Shown: positions 46,265 to 56,290 of the stretch, in pieces
Numbering within the stretch: the first letter of the stretch is position 1
Layout of the letters: each line of letters starts with the position of its first letter
Assembly: GCA_020747015.1 (NCBI GenBank)
Contig: JAGTJM010000040.1
Span: forward strand, 124,001 to 188,000
Source of the DNA: Pyrenochaeta sp. MPI-SDFR-AT-0127
Taxonomy: Eukaryota > Ascomycota > Dothideomycetes > Pleosporales > Cucurbitariaceae
Direction: 5' to 3'
DNA: 64,000 nucleotides
Position numbers and translations under genes: made by a program
Notes under the pieces: model-generated
Databases searched by the model: none
What the model saw: only the letters and a program-made list of their open reading frames with translations
What the model was told of the DNA's origin: nothing

Positions 46265-46840
46265 ATGGCTCCAATGTCGAGACCCACTTTGTGTAGGGTG
46301 AGTACTCCGTTTAATACCCCATCTGATTGACAATCGCTGACATTGCCGTTGTAGAACGAGTCTATGCAAAAGTACATGCTACTCTCCGCCCAGAAGGAGG
46401 CCCTACAACGCCGAATGGCCCTCGAGATTCCGTTCAACAAGCCTATGACCGCTTCTTCGCCCGAGTTTCAGTCCTTGTCATCATCGCCGACATGGTCTCC
46501 AAAGTATACCTCGCCATATCCAACTACCGACCCAGTTGCAACTGCACCCAGGACGAGCATAGGCCCGCGAATCAGTCTTGACGATACGCATACTGCAGAG
46601 TCACGTAGGCTCTCCGAACTCAACCATCAGATTGTTGCTACCCTCACCGAGCTCATGAACACTGAATCGGTCCGATCAGACGAGAAGCATCGTGCTTGGA
46701 TCCAAGAACGCCTCATGGAAGCTGAACATCAAATACGGCGGGAAAGACGTCGTCATTCGTCTACTGCTGAGCGAGACTTTGCATCTGCCATCGCACACCA
46801 GCTCGAGGTTGGCCTTAGCACCTCAAAGACTTGGGCTTAG
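46265..46840 (+). CDS. Small protein of unknown function, 172 aa
   Basis: Two exons (46265-46297, 46355-46840) with a 57-base intron (GTGAGT...TGTAG), phase 0; the tiny first exon encodes M-A-P-M-S-R-P-T-L-C-R. The protein has a Ser/Pro/Thr-rich middle and a C-terminal charged helix (about 100-172; L-S-E-L-N-H-Q-I-V-A-T-L-T-E-L-M, then R-A-W-I-Q-E-R-L-M-E-A-E-H-Q-I-R-R-E-R-R) that may form a coiled coil. I recognise no family. The helix pattern and consistent splice sites argue for a real gene. Confidence 0.65.
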
Positions 46841-49686
46841 AACGAATGTGGTCGGTACTCTCTTACAACTTTGTCATGCATAATTTTCTGGCATACGACG
46901 TCATGGGCTCTCATGTTTGGCGTGATTTGATTAAGGCGCAAAGGTTCCTTCTGAGATGAAGTGCTCACATCAGAAAACGATACCCGATGCTCCGCATCAA
47001 CTTTGAGCAAGGTGTGTGCGCTGGGATTTTTTTTTCTAATGCCCCCCGGAATGTACTCTTAGAATCCTAAATCTCACGATTAAATACCATTATCTCCAAA
47101 TTTTGATCAATGGTGATGAATTCAAGCCCACGTTTCATGAACCCTTGAAGATATTCCACAGGGTGATCGATCGACCGCCACAACGGCAGCGTACCATGGG
47201 CGTGACGGAAACCCTGGCGATATTCCAGCAGGGTCACGTACCGATGGATCCGTCACCCCTGTAAACATTATCCAGTTTTAAGTTTTCGCTCTGCGTACGA
47301 ATGCGACATCTAGAAGTGGGCTCGCTGAAATCACAATGACTGCAAACTGGTCAAGCTTTCTGACGGTCCACATATCACCGTTATCCAGGCTTTCCCGTGT
47401 AACTTTAAAGGCCCAATAAGAATTTTACTTTGCGCTCGACTCAATTCTATCTTTTTCCATCCATGGGAGCTTTTGTCAAAGAAAACCGCTGCTCCCATCG
47501 TCGATGCCAACTCTTTCAGCCTTGCCCTCTCGTGTCTGACGTCATCTGCACTCCATCTCACCCTCCACTACAACAGCGACAGCACATATGCAGCCTCAAC
47601 AAAACTCGACATGCTGTACTTACCGCGCCAACACTGGTACAGGCATCGAACAAGCCGCCTTTCATCGCTCGGAGAAAGATGTGTGGGTTGCTAATCGGTC
47701 CTCCGCTTGCGGCTTAGGATCGACGTCCGACCCCGCGCATAACCTTTGAACGTTGAATGCCCCGCAACAACCACCACTAAGCTGGGGAGATTCGGGATTG
47801 TATTCTGGACGCATGCAGGGTCTCTATCGGTGCGAATTCCTCAGGACCAACGCCCGTTCTGGTGCCGAGCCCAAAGGTAAGACGCGGGGAACGGCGCGGC
47901 ATGGGTTACTCCCCAGGCCTAGGAAGTGCTGCATGAAGATAGTAAGACACGAGGCGACGCCGTATCGATGCGGGGAAACGGGCAACAGAGATGCGCCTTT
48001 GGAATCAGTCCAGCTGTTGTTGATATTGGCTTTTAGCTAACGAGTTTATCCTCGTCGCTGCTTCGAGCATCGTGTCTCGTTCGGAAGCCCAAACCGACTC
48101 CACTACTTCAGTGCCTAGGCACAACTTGCGGGAGCTATTATAGTCAAAGGAATCCTCGTGTACCCCGCAGTATTCCTGAGAAAGCCGTCTCCTTGGTAGC
48201 GAGCATGCTTGTGGTGTGTGACCGTTTGTCCAGTGCTGTGGACTCAGACCATTTCTGAATCGTACCACATGTACATGAGCGTCAGGTCACATCGAGGAAA
48301 AAGCTCGGCGCCGATTTTTCAACATCGTCAAAGTAATACCTGATGTTATTCTTTTGGAATCAGTTACCCAGGCCGGACAACAAGATCGGCGTCCGTAGGC
48401 TCTGCCTTAACCATCGTCTTGGGTTGGGCTTTGAGATTTAGAAGGACCACATACGTCGGTTTTGACATCCGAGTCATCCTACAAGTCCCGCAAGACTACG
48501 TTTTCTAGCCCGAGGAGCCGGCTACAGGCTGGACTGGCTTCCGAATACCAACTCGAAATTGCCAAATCCCCGACTGGCTTACTCGCACTGCAGCCCACAA
48601 TGCAGCCTCACTCTAGTTCAAAAGTGTGACACTCACAGTCAATCTATCATACATGGTGCAGCAGGAGGACAGCCTGCAAAGCATATGGATTCGTTGGATA
48701 AACTTACCATTTCTCTTATCTCGCGGCTAGGATATCGTGCCATCCCATGAGACAAGCACACCATGATGATGATCTCGCATTAGTCGGGATTACCGGGCAG
48801 ATGAGCCATACATTCTGTATGCCCTGCTGTCATTTGTTCTTGGGTATTCCTTGGTGTATGACACAGTCAAAGGACAATGTAATAGCATATCACCCTGTAC
48901 GCGCCCTGATACACTGGCTGCGGACCACCGCGTCGGAAACATATTTATCGACTGAATCTGGTGCGAATTTCCCTGAACCTTCTAGGAGGAATTCCGAGTT
49001 TCCCGTATGGCCTCCTTCCCTGGTGGGATATGATCATTGTATTATTCATGAGTAAAGATACGGTTTCTGCGGGGCAGTCTACATCGGCTAAATTTCAGAT
49101 TCTAACCTCTCAGGGAATTGCATGAGGTTAAAGACGTCTCGTGAGTATGGGGCAGCCCCAGTGCAAGCAATAGGTATTGAGGAAGGGCAAAGTGAGCCTG
49201 AGCAGAAAGTAAGTGTTGGAAATACTCAAGGCCCTGTGACCTGACTTCTGGACGTGAAATAGCACCGGCATACACGATTTCGATGCCATGAAACCCGATT
49301 AGTATAGTAGTGAAGCTGTAACCACCATCACTCAACTCGGCTGGGGAACCTTCATTGTTTTCTCTAGCCACACAGCAGTCCCTGAAATGAAACTTCTGTG
49401 CTAGTTGCTTTACTAGCCACGCGTGCTTATTGGCGAAGATTTCACCACTCTTTCAATACTTGCAAGCGACGACTCGAGTGGCTTAGCCCTCGTAAGAGGT
49501 GCTAATATTCTAAATACGTAGGTGCAGACGTCGTACATGGAATGTTATCCACAGAGTCAAACTTACAAAAAAAAACTGTATTTGCTATCGAAAATGCTAT
49601 AATATGTTGTTTCACATGTCTTTCTACATCCGCGAGGACTGCTAGCGAAAATTACAATGCCTGCAAGCCCGTTGCTGGATAAACAA
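46841..49686. other. Gene-poor stretch before the metabolic cluster
   Basis: 2.8 kb with only short, motif-free frames. An internal approximate repeat is visible: GATATTCCACAGGGTGATCGATCGACCG near 47150 versus CGATATTCCAGCAGGGTCACGTACCGATGG near 47220. No transposon or RNA gene was recognised. Confidence 0.4.
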
Positions 49687-51079
49687 TCATACAGGCAGAA
49701 CAACCTTCATACCCATATATTCTCGCGTATGCATGAGCTTTCCATCGATAATTGTTTGATGTACACCGACACGGTTGTGTACAGTATCGGTCGGGTCTGT
49801 TGCAGTCGCGATTTGAATCTCACGCCATTGGCGATTGGTAGGTGCAACGTTGCCTTGTGAGGTACGGTTCTTGAACTCTTTGTAGATGCCCTGCTCTTCG
49901 ATGCAGCCTTCTCTTTGTATGAGTGGTGATTCTGGGGTGAGTGTTAGCCTCCAATGTGTCTGGCTATCTCCTGTTCAAATTACTTACCATATGCAGGTCC
50001 CATTGGCAGCTCGCCGACCGAGCTGTTGAATAGTACCAAAGAGAGTCGCTCTTGCTGTAGCTGATCGACAGGTGGCTTGAAGACACGATGACGGGTCGCC
50101 TTGAAATGCCCACCAGAGACAATCTCTAGTGTGTCGCCGATATTGATCACCAGCGCACCTGGCTTGTAAGGTACATAGTACCACTGCTCATCCCGACCCC
50201 AGATCTGGAGGCAAGAGATTGGCACAGAGAACAACAATGTTGTCAAGCCAAAGTCCGTGTGGCCATGCATGCGGAGGCCCTTGGATGCCTCCTCGGTCTG
50301 CTTCTGAACTGGTCGGAAAAGTGCGTGGCGGAAATAGCCTTCACCGGTTGGGCTTCCGTGCGACTGTACATTGTCCCATAGATAATCGTCAGGTAATTCC
50401 AGTACGCGTGAGAAAAGCGTGAGGAGACGTCGGTTGACGGATTTTGTGAGATAGTTGCAAAACTCCTCAATCTCGTCCATAAACGGGTGTAGACACTTCG
50501 GGATGCGGTCGAGGTTCTGCCAGTCGGGCTTGTACCAGTTGAATTGCTCTATACCATCAACGGGACCACGGTGACGCTAGAAGTAAAGAATAGTAAGTTA
50601 GCAGAGTCCTTCATTCCCATATCTCCGGAGGGAGAGGTCACTCACCTTGAATCCATAGGGATGCTTGTATCCAGACCATACGCCAGTTTCTGGATCAAAT
50701 AGTAGGCGCTCCTTATCCTCCTCGCTTATGTTGTGGTATAAGTACTGTGCAAGAGCGAATTGTCGGTGAAGCTATTGCAATATTCTCAGTCAGCGATGCA
50801 GCTCGACTGCCACTAGAGACTTCAGCGCCGTACCTGCTCCAAGGAGATGCCGTAATTCTCGAGGAAAAGAAATCCATCATCCCGTATGGCTTGTTTAACT
50901 TGTTGAACAAGGTCATCGACAACAGCTGGGTCTTCGGAGTCTAGGAGTGAGAGATCAATTGACTTGAGCTGCGCGAAGTTGTGCGTTTCCTTTGTAATTG
51001 GGGGAGGAACCCAGTCCGCAACGAAGGGCTTGCCTGGGAGATTGGCTGAAGGCGGGTTAAAGGGAGCGGCGGGTGCCAT
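49687..51079 (-). CDS. 2-oxoglutarate/Fe(II)-dependent dioxygenase (isopenicillin N synthase-like), 401 aa
   Basis: Four exons on minus: 51079-50834, 50771-50646, 50576-49988, 49931-49687; introns of 62, 69 and 56 bases. The N-terminal DIOX_N part has I-D-L-S-L-L and A-I-R-D-D-G-F-L-F-L-E-N-Y-G-I. The jelly-roll core has the iron triad H-T-D (H230, D232) in M-H-G-H-T-D-F-G-L-T-T-L-L, a distal His in A-T-R-H-R-V (about 287) and the 2-oxoglutarate Arg in E-R-L-S-L-V (about 302), so it should be active. N-I-G-D-T-L-E-I-V-S-G-G is typical of this superfamily. It is divergent from the RidA gene (678 bases between starts) and part of a candidate catabolic cluster. It may hydroxylate or oxidise a small acid or amino-acid-like compound; the substrate is unknown. 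Confidence 0.93.
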
Positions 51080-51503
51080 TGATGTTTGAGGTAACGGAGA
51101 TACAATTCACAGTTCAACTTAGTGGTGGAGAAGTATGGCATGCACTAATGCTGATTGAAGAACTTATATCTCTGTGCAATGATGGTGCAATGAGACAGGT
51201 ATGGAGACTGGAAGCAAGTACCGCTCCTCATCGAGCTCCGCCACTCAAGAAAGGACTCGAATTGGTGAGGTGGTTCGACTCTGGCACACCATGCTCCCCA
51301 TCCAGCGGCTGGGCATTCATCCACCACCCAGGCGCGCCATTGCACATGCACTAAAGTGATCAGCATGTTGACTCGCGGTGCTCATTTCTCTCCGCATTAT
51401 TCCTATCTTCCAATGCATTTCCTTATCCGGCGGAGCATCCAGCAGTGTGATTTGGACCTGCGAAGAGGAGCGCAGGATGAACCATGTTGCCGTGATTGCT
51501 AGC

Positions 51504-51523
51504 GTGGGAGGAGCTCCTCCCAC
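51504..51523. promoter_or_regulatory. 20-bp perfect palindrome containing GGGAGGAGCTC
   Basis: GTGGGAGGAG followed by its exact reverse complement CTCCTCCCAC. The half-site GGGAGGAGCTC recurs at 53965 in the next divergent promoter of the cluster, which argues for a regulatory site rather than chance. Confidence 0.5.
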
Positions 51524-51526
51524 CGA

Positions 51527-51546
51527 GTTCGGGTCCGTGTCCGAAC
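51527..51546. promoter_or_regulatory. Inverted repeat GTTCGG-N8-CCGAAC
   Basis: Six-base arms at 51527-51532 and 51541-51546, directly after the 20-bp palindrome. GTTCGG recurs at 53979-53984 beside the second GGGAGGAGCTC copy. CGG-type half-sites are typical for Zn2Cys6 regulators, but the clustered regulator is C2H2, so the binder is unknown. Confidence 0.45.
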
Positions 51547-51622
51547 CATGAACATCAGCGTCGAGGAGCTCACAATCCCCACTGTACAGGCACCAGATCT
51601 TTAGGCGAATTCCATTGACTTT

Positions 51623-51652
51623 CTTATCTTAAGAAAAAGCTGGGAAGATAAG
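51623..51652. promoter_or_regulatory. Inverted pair of GATA sites
   Basis: CTTATCTT (51623-51630) and AAGATAAG (51645-51652) form an 8-bp inverted repeat made of two GATAAG sites, the consensus (HGATAR) for AreA/NIT2-type nitrogen regulators. It lies about 105 bases before the RidA start. Confidence 0.45.
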
Positions 51653-51757
51653 AACGATGAAACCACGTTCGTCCCCCATTCCCAAACCATCGCACATTCC
51701 TCCTTGACACTTTCTTACCAATACCGACCAATCAACGCCTTCAACACATCACCAATC

Positions 51758-52225
51758 ATGTCGCGTCAACTCATTTCCAGCGAAAAGTTTCCTCCAAAGC
51801 CACACAATTGTAAGCCACTGTTCCGAAACGCGTCCTGCTATATTTCAACTAACTTTGTTTTCCTCAGGCCCTGCCGTCAAAGTTCCCGGCCTCGTCTTCC
51901 TCGCCGGACAAACAGCCACAGGAGAGATCAAGCAAGCAACAGTAAGTCTTGCCAACGAGCATACTAGTTCATACGGATCCAAAGCTAATCACGAGTGCAG
52001 AGGACTGTATTACAAAACCTCAAAGAAGTTCTGGAGCTCTCAGGGTCGTCGCTTGAGCAGGTCGTCAAGTACAATGTCTACCTCGCCGATATGAAGGACT
52101 TCGCTGCGATGAACGAGGTATACATTGAATTCCTACCTAAGCCGATGCCGTCGCGGTCGTGTCTTCAGGCGCTTCCTCCAGGTGATGGAACGGTGATTGA
52201 GATTGAGTGCATTGCGCAAGCCTGA
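51758..52225 (+). CDS. RidA (YjgF/YER057c/UK114) family protein, 116 aa
   Basis: Three exons (51758-51809, 51868-51941, 52001-52225); introns of 58 and 59 bases. The spliced protein shows V-P-G-L-V-F-L-A-G-Q-T-A, T-V-L-Q-N-L-K-E-V-L-E-L-S-G-S-S-L-E-Q-V-V-K-Y-N-V-Y-L-A-D-M, and the C-terminal I-E-I-E-C-I-A. The catalytic Arg region (P-S-R-S-C), corresponding to R105 in bacterial RidA, is kept. RidA proteins hydrolyse reactive enamine/imine intermediates such as 2-aminoacrylate. Its place in the cluster suggests the pathway makes an imine or enamine. Length is slightly shorter than the usual 125-130 residues. Confidence 0.92.
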
Positions 52226-52905
52226 GAGGCGTTTCAAGTAAGGGAATTGGCAAAGAATAAAAAAAGTTGAGGTGTCTTCAAATGACATAGAAGTTCGACA
52301 TCGGCGTCTCTAAAGAGTGCTGGGCTGAGCAGGAATTCTGGTTGGTGGAAGCGATGTCCTTTGACAGCACATCTGAGCGTGCAGGTGCATCAAAAGCATA
52401 GCACGTAGAGCACATGAGAATTCAAAGAATCAATAAATCAAAGCCATCAGAATCACAACTTATCATCAAAGTTGTTATGAAACATTTGGACACCTATGAT
52501 CTTAAGTAGGGGGATTAACCTTACATAACCTTCATGTTGAATCCAGATTTGATCATGTTCGAGACAATGAAATCTGCGCAATCGCTACTTCAAGACCCAA
52601 CTGCATGGATTCAATGACAATCCGGAGTGCCTAAAGGGCAGCAAGCCCTCAAAACTTTGGTTGAAAGTAGGTGTTTCGAATAAAAACTGGCACATGAAGC
52701 CAACTTTACGTATCGTCAACTATTGATTTCATTCCTCGTAACGCCAAAACTATAGCCTTAAGAAGTAAAAGCAATACCATTATTGACAAAATTTCATTTC
52801 TTGAAAAGAGTCTAAGATGTATTATTTCCAACGCCCACAGCAGATAGGCTGGTTATGCTAGTCCGCCAACGGCTTCTATGTATATCTAACACCGACCCGC
52901 ACATC
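52226..52905. other. Convergent intergenic region, AT-rich
   Basis: 3' flanks of the RidA gene and the aldolase gene. AT-rich, no gene recognised. Confidence 0.5.
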
Positions 52906-53712
52906 TCAAGACCTTGCAACCTCAAATTCACTAATGTACCAATTCTGAATTGCCTTTGTGTCGCCAGTGATTGCAACCGTGTCGTACTTTGCCCTCGCCT
53001 CCTTCGCTGCCGCTCCGTTATTCACCATGCGTCCAAACCACTTTCCGTGTTTCCGCGCCGCCGCCTCGATCTTGTCTAGTGCAGCGACAAATTCCGGCTC
53101 GTCGCCTCTTGCTGGGACGTATCCAAGGAGCGCTTGCGCAAGATCGTTGGGTCCAATGAAGACGAGGTCAACGCCAGGTACAGCAGCGATAGCGTCAACG
53201 TTCTCTACACCAGCACGCGTTTCTATTTGGATCATGGTAATGATTGTCTCGTTGGCAGACTTCATGTACTCGGGGGTCGTCACGCCGTGGCCTATCGCAG
53301 GGAATGCTGAGCCTTGCCCACGAACACCTTGAGGCGGGAACTTCGATGATTGAACAACCTGCGCTGCCTCCTCGGCGGTGTTGATTTGTGGGACCATGAT
53401 GCCATGTGCACCGGTATCGAGGGCGCGCTTGATGATGTCATGAGCCGGGCCGCGGATACGGATTATCGGTGACACGCCGAGGGCTGATATGGCTGCGACT
53501 GAATTGTGCATCGCATCGTCGCCAATGTGTCCATGCTCACAGTCGATGATGATACCATCAAGACCAGTTAAAGCGACGATTTGAGCTTGTCGGACAGATG
53601 GAATGGCAACAAATGTCATCAAGGGGTATTCGCCGGCTTTGATCTTGTTGAGTAATCGAAGCCGAGAGTTCGAGACATTAGTCGTTTGCGCCGTGGGGTA
53701 GCTTTTCGTCAT
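52906..53712 (-). CDS. HpcH/HpaI aldolase family protein, 268 aa
   Basis: Single exon from ATG 53712 (an ATG 11 codons upstream is also in frame). The TIM-barrel signature blocks are present: G-I-I-I-D-C-E-H-G-H-I-G (substrate loop), I-I-R-I-R-G, A-H-G-I-M-V-P-Q-I-N-T-A-E-E-A, I-Q-I-E-T-R-A-G-V-E-N (metal-binding Glu) and V-F-I-G-P-N-D-L-A-Q-A-L (metal-binding Asp). The family cleaves or forms C-C bonds of 2-oxo-3-deoxy or 4-hydroxy-2-oxo acids (for example HpaI, RhmA) to give pyruvate plus an aldehyde, with a divalent metal. In this cluster it would be the carbon-chain-cleaving step. Divergent from the MFS gene. Confidence 0.94.
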   Translation of the reverse strand: MTKSYPTAQTTNVSNSRLRLLNKIKAGEYPLMTFVAIPSVRQAQIVALTGLDGIIIDCEHGHIGDDAMHNSVAAISALGVSPIIRIRGPAHDIIKRALDTGAHGIMVPQINTAEEAAQVVQSSKFPPQGVRGQGSAFPAIGHGVTTPEYMKSANETIITMIQIETRAGVENVDAIAAVPGVDLVFIGPNDLAQALLGYVPARGDEPEFVAALDKIEAAARKHGKWFGRMVNNGAAAKEARAKYDTVAITGDTKAIQNWYISEFEVARS

Positions 53713-53950
53713 GGTGTATGTTGAGTTTCTGTATGCGTGGTGCAAGCAATGTTGAAGCTGAATTGGCTGTGATTTAGTTAAACACTTGATGTAAAGACAA
53801 ACTCAAGAAGTCGAGAGGAAAAAGACGAATCGGGCACTCAAGTAGCAACGTCCAGTCCAATATGCCATCATTTTTGCAAGGTGCTCTTCCATAACGTCCA
53901 GTGAGGAGCACCGTCATCTGGCCTGGTGTTCGTGTCGAGGTTGAGTTGGG

Positions 53951-53984
53951 CTTATCGCCCCACAGGGAGGAGCTCTTCGTTCGG
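53951..53984. promoter_or_regulatory. GATAAG site plus GGGAGGAGCTC/GTTCGG pair
   Basis: CTTATC (GATAAG on minus) at 53951-53956, GGGAGGAGCTC at 53965-53975 and GTTCGG at 53979-53984. The last two occur in the same order and orientation in the dioxygenase/RidA promoter at 51506-51516 and 51527-51532, with 3 rather than 10 bases between them. Confidence 0.5.
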
Positions 53985-54100
53985 ACCGACGCTAATCGGG
54001 TGCAGGCCACCGAGAACCCATGCGACTCATGTACCCCAGATTTTTGTGGCAAGGGACATGGTTAGCTTACCACTGACTTGGGCTTCCGCTGATAGCGCTG

Positions 54101-54113
54101 GAGCGCTCCTCCC
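54101..54113 (-). promoter_or_regulatory. Variant GGGAGGAGCGCTC site
   Basis: On the minus strand the sequence reads GGGAGGAGCGCTC, matching the shared element except for an inserted GC. It is about 205 bases before the MFS start. Confidence 0.35.
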
Positions 54114-54123
54114 TCCTCTATCT

Positions 54124-54144
54124 CGACGCCTTGATTAGGCGTCG
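54124..54144. repeat. Stem-loop CGACGCC-N7-GGCGTCG
   Basis: Seven-base perfect arms around a TTGATTA loop in the MFS 5' region. It could form a hairpin in the 5' UTR or be a dyad binding site. Confidence 0.4.
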
Positions 54145-54319
54145 CGAAGCAGCATGCTCGAAAGAGCACATAAATCACGACCCGTTTGTAACGGAAGGTT
54201 GATCATTCGCCATCCGCTGCTTCTCAAACACAGCTGTATCTGCGGAAAATCCATTCCCATACCTTTTCCTGAGCCAGACACCGACATCCTCCCAAGCGGT
54301 GACAGTCTTGATCCTCACC

Positions 54320-55840
54320 ATGGACAACGACCTCAAGAAACCTACTTCGTGCGACATGGAGCTTGGAAAGACGGAGACGGACGTTCGACCTGGCGACGTT
54401 GCTTTCACAGAAAATGGACGAATGCCCGAGAGCATGCGGACACTTAGTGAAGATGAAATCCAAATCATGAACAAAAAGCTTGTTCGCAAGATGGACCTCA
54501 TCATCTTACCCATCATCGGCATCCTCTACATCCTGAATTACATCGATCGGCAGAACCTGGCTGCGGCGAAACTGCAGGGCATCATGACAGATCTGAACAT
54601 GACCACCCAGCAGTTTGCTACAGCAATCTCGATCCTCTTTGTTGGCTACTTGCCATTTCAGATTCCCAGTAACCTCCTCATTACGAAGTTCTCGCGCCCT
54701 GGCTTGTACATCTGCGTTGCTGTCATAATCTGGGGATCCATTTCGGCTGCAACAGCAGCGGTCAAGACCTACGCCCAACTGTTGGCCGTACGGGCCATTC
54801 TCGGTGTCGCTGAAGCCGTCTTCTTCCCCGGCGCGATCTACTACCTCTCTGCTTGGTACACGAAGACGGAGCTGGGGAAGCGAATCGCCGCACTGTACAT
54901 TGCGCAACAATTCGGGAATGCTTTTGGAGGACTTTTTGCCGCAGCCATATTCCAGCTCGAGGGCAAACATGGTATCCGAGCATGGCAGTGGCTGTTCATC
55001 ATTGAGGGCTCCGCGACTGTCGGAATTGGGGCAGTCTGCGCGTTCCTCATGCCCGAATTTCCTCACAACAGTCGCATCCTATCCTCATCGGAGCGCGACC
55101 TAGCTGTTTGGCGCATAGAGTCTGAGGCGGGTGCAGCAGAAGGAACGGAGAAGGAGAGCGTGCTCAAAGGCTTTGGCAAAGCTCTGTCGGACCCGAAGCT
55201 GTTGCTCCTCATTCTTTGCAATCTGCTCTCACAGGCACAGGGGTCCATTGCAAATTACTTCCCCACACTTGTTGCTTCGCTCGGCTACACTGGTACTACC
55301 AGCCTGCTGCTCACAGCACCGCCTTATGTTCTCGCAGGTGTTGTCTACTACTGGCTCATGTGGTACTCCGACCGCAAGAACACGGCGTATCCCATCATCT
55401 TGGCTTGTATTGCAACCGCATGTGCCATGTATATCATTCCAATGGCTACTCTAAATGTTGGCGCGCGCTATTTCTCGATGATGATACTGCCGTTCGCGTC
55501 GGTTGGCCCTCAGCTTGTCCTTTACAAGACCATCAACCTCCATCTTGCACGCCCAATATCGAAGCGCGCGGCAGCATCCGCTCTGGTGAATGCTATCGGA
55601 GGCACTTCAAATATCTGGGCATCCTATCTATACTACGCACCGCCACAGTTCTTTGCCGCCTTCGGTACCCTCATGGGCTGTGCCTTCTTGTTTGCGCTCA
55701 CTATAACTTTCTACCGATGGCTCGTCTTGCGCGAGAACAAACGCCTGGATTCCGGAAAGCCGGAAGAGATTGCCAAGGTGATCAAAGGAGGTGTCACAGA
55801 GGAGATGGTGCAGCTGAATTGGCGCTACGAAATGTATTGA
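54320..55840 (+). CDS. MFS transporter, anion:cation symporter (Dal5/TNA1-like) family, 506 aa
   Basis: Single exon from ATG 54320. About 12 membrane segments are visible, the first beginning I-I-L-P-I-I-G-I-L-Y-I-L-N-Y-I-D-R-Q-N-L-A-A-A-K (about 60-83), a hallmark of the ACS family (allantoate, nicotinate, pantothenate and other organic anion carriers). The block G-V-A-E-A-V-F-F-P-G-A-I-Y-Y-L-S-A-W-Y is also typical. A hydrophilic N-terminus of about 50 residues and a central loop (about 260-290) match the family. Placed in the cluster, it likely imports the substrate of the pathway, probably an organic acid or amide. No intron is needed. Confidence 0.94.
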   Translation: MDNDLKKPTSCDMELGKTETDVRPGDVAFTENGRMPESMRTLSEDEIQIMNKKLVRKMDLIILPIIGILYILNYIDRQNLAAAKLQGIMTDLNMTTQQFATAISILFVGYLPFQIPSNLLITKFSRPGLYICVAVIIWGSISAATAAVKTYAQLLAVRAILGVAEAVFFPGAIYYLSAWYTKTELGKRIAALYIAQQFGNAFGGLFAAAIFQLEGKHGIRAWQWLFIIEGSATVGIGAVCAFLMPEFPHNSRILSSSERDLAVWRIESEAGAAEGTEKESVLKGFGKALSDPKLLLLILCNLLSQAQGSIANYFPTLVASLGYTGTTSLLLTAPPYVLAGVVYYWLMWYSDRKNTAYPIILACIATACAMYIIPMATLNVGARYFSMMILPFASVGPQLVLYKTINLHLARPISKRAAASALVNAIGGTSNIWASYLYYAPPQFFAAFGTLMGCAFLFALTITFYRWLVLRENKRLDSGKPEEIAKVIKGGVTEEMVQLNWRYEMY

Positions 55841-56290
55841 GATAGGCCGAGAGTCGGCTCAACTGGATATGTTACTACAGTGATAGTGTTGAAGCGAAGG
55901 AGACCGGCGTAGCCCAGGAGGAATTCATGTAATTACCCATTGTTTGCTCGGTGCTAGTGTCGGTCAATGAAGTTCTCCAATGTACTGAATCAGTGTGCAC
56001 GCTCCAGAACAGTTAGCCGAAACTCCGTGCTCCCATATCTTTGCCGATGATAAGCTTCCGACTTTGACCAATTGACGAAGCGTGAATAAGCTGGTCGAAC
56101 CAGGGTGAGATCCCTTGAGATAGGTTATCGGGTGGCGGCCAACTACAGCCATGCTTGACTAGTGGGTGACAAGCGGGGTGAACCTCGGAGTGCAGTTCCC
56201 GCTGTCTGGGGTAGCTTTTCCGACACACCTCCGCGATGATGCGACTTCAATCTGTCTTCGCGCAACAGAACGACCGATGTCATCTTAATA
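55841..56290. other. Intergenic between MFS and regulator genes
   Basis: 450 bases, no gene. The GGGAGGAGCTC element of the two divergent promoters was not found here, so the regulator may not control itself through that site. Confidence 0.5.

Larger units (their letters stand above)
51080..51757. promoter_or_regulatory. Divergent promoter region, dioxygenase / RidA
   Basis: 678 bases between two divergent starts with no supported gene. It contains a 20-bp perfect palindrome, a GTTCGG inverted repeat and an inverted pair of GATA sites (separate entries). Confidence 0.6.
53713..54319. promoter_or_regulatory. Divergent promoter region, aldolase / MFS transporter
   Basis: 607 bases between divergent starts without a supported gene. 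It holds GGGAGGAGCTC-TTC-GTTCGG, a GATAAG site, a minus-strand variant GGGAGGAGCGCTC and a small stem-loop (separate entries). Confidence 0.6.

Noticed and set aside
47150..47250. Approximate repeat as a CRISPR-like or mobile element end
   Set aside because: Only two imperfect copies, no regular spacing, and CRISPR arrays are not expected in a fungal nucleus.
54506..55066. 186-codon minus frame inside the MFS gene
   Set aside because: Antisense shadow of a clear 12-segment transporter.
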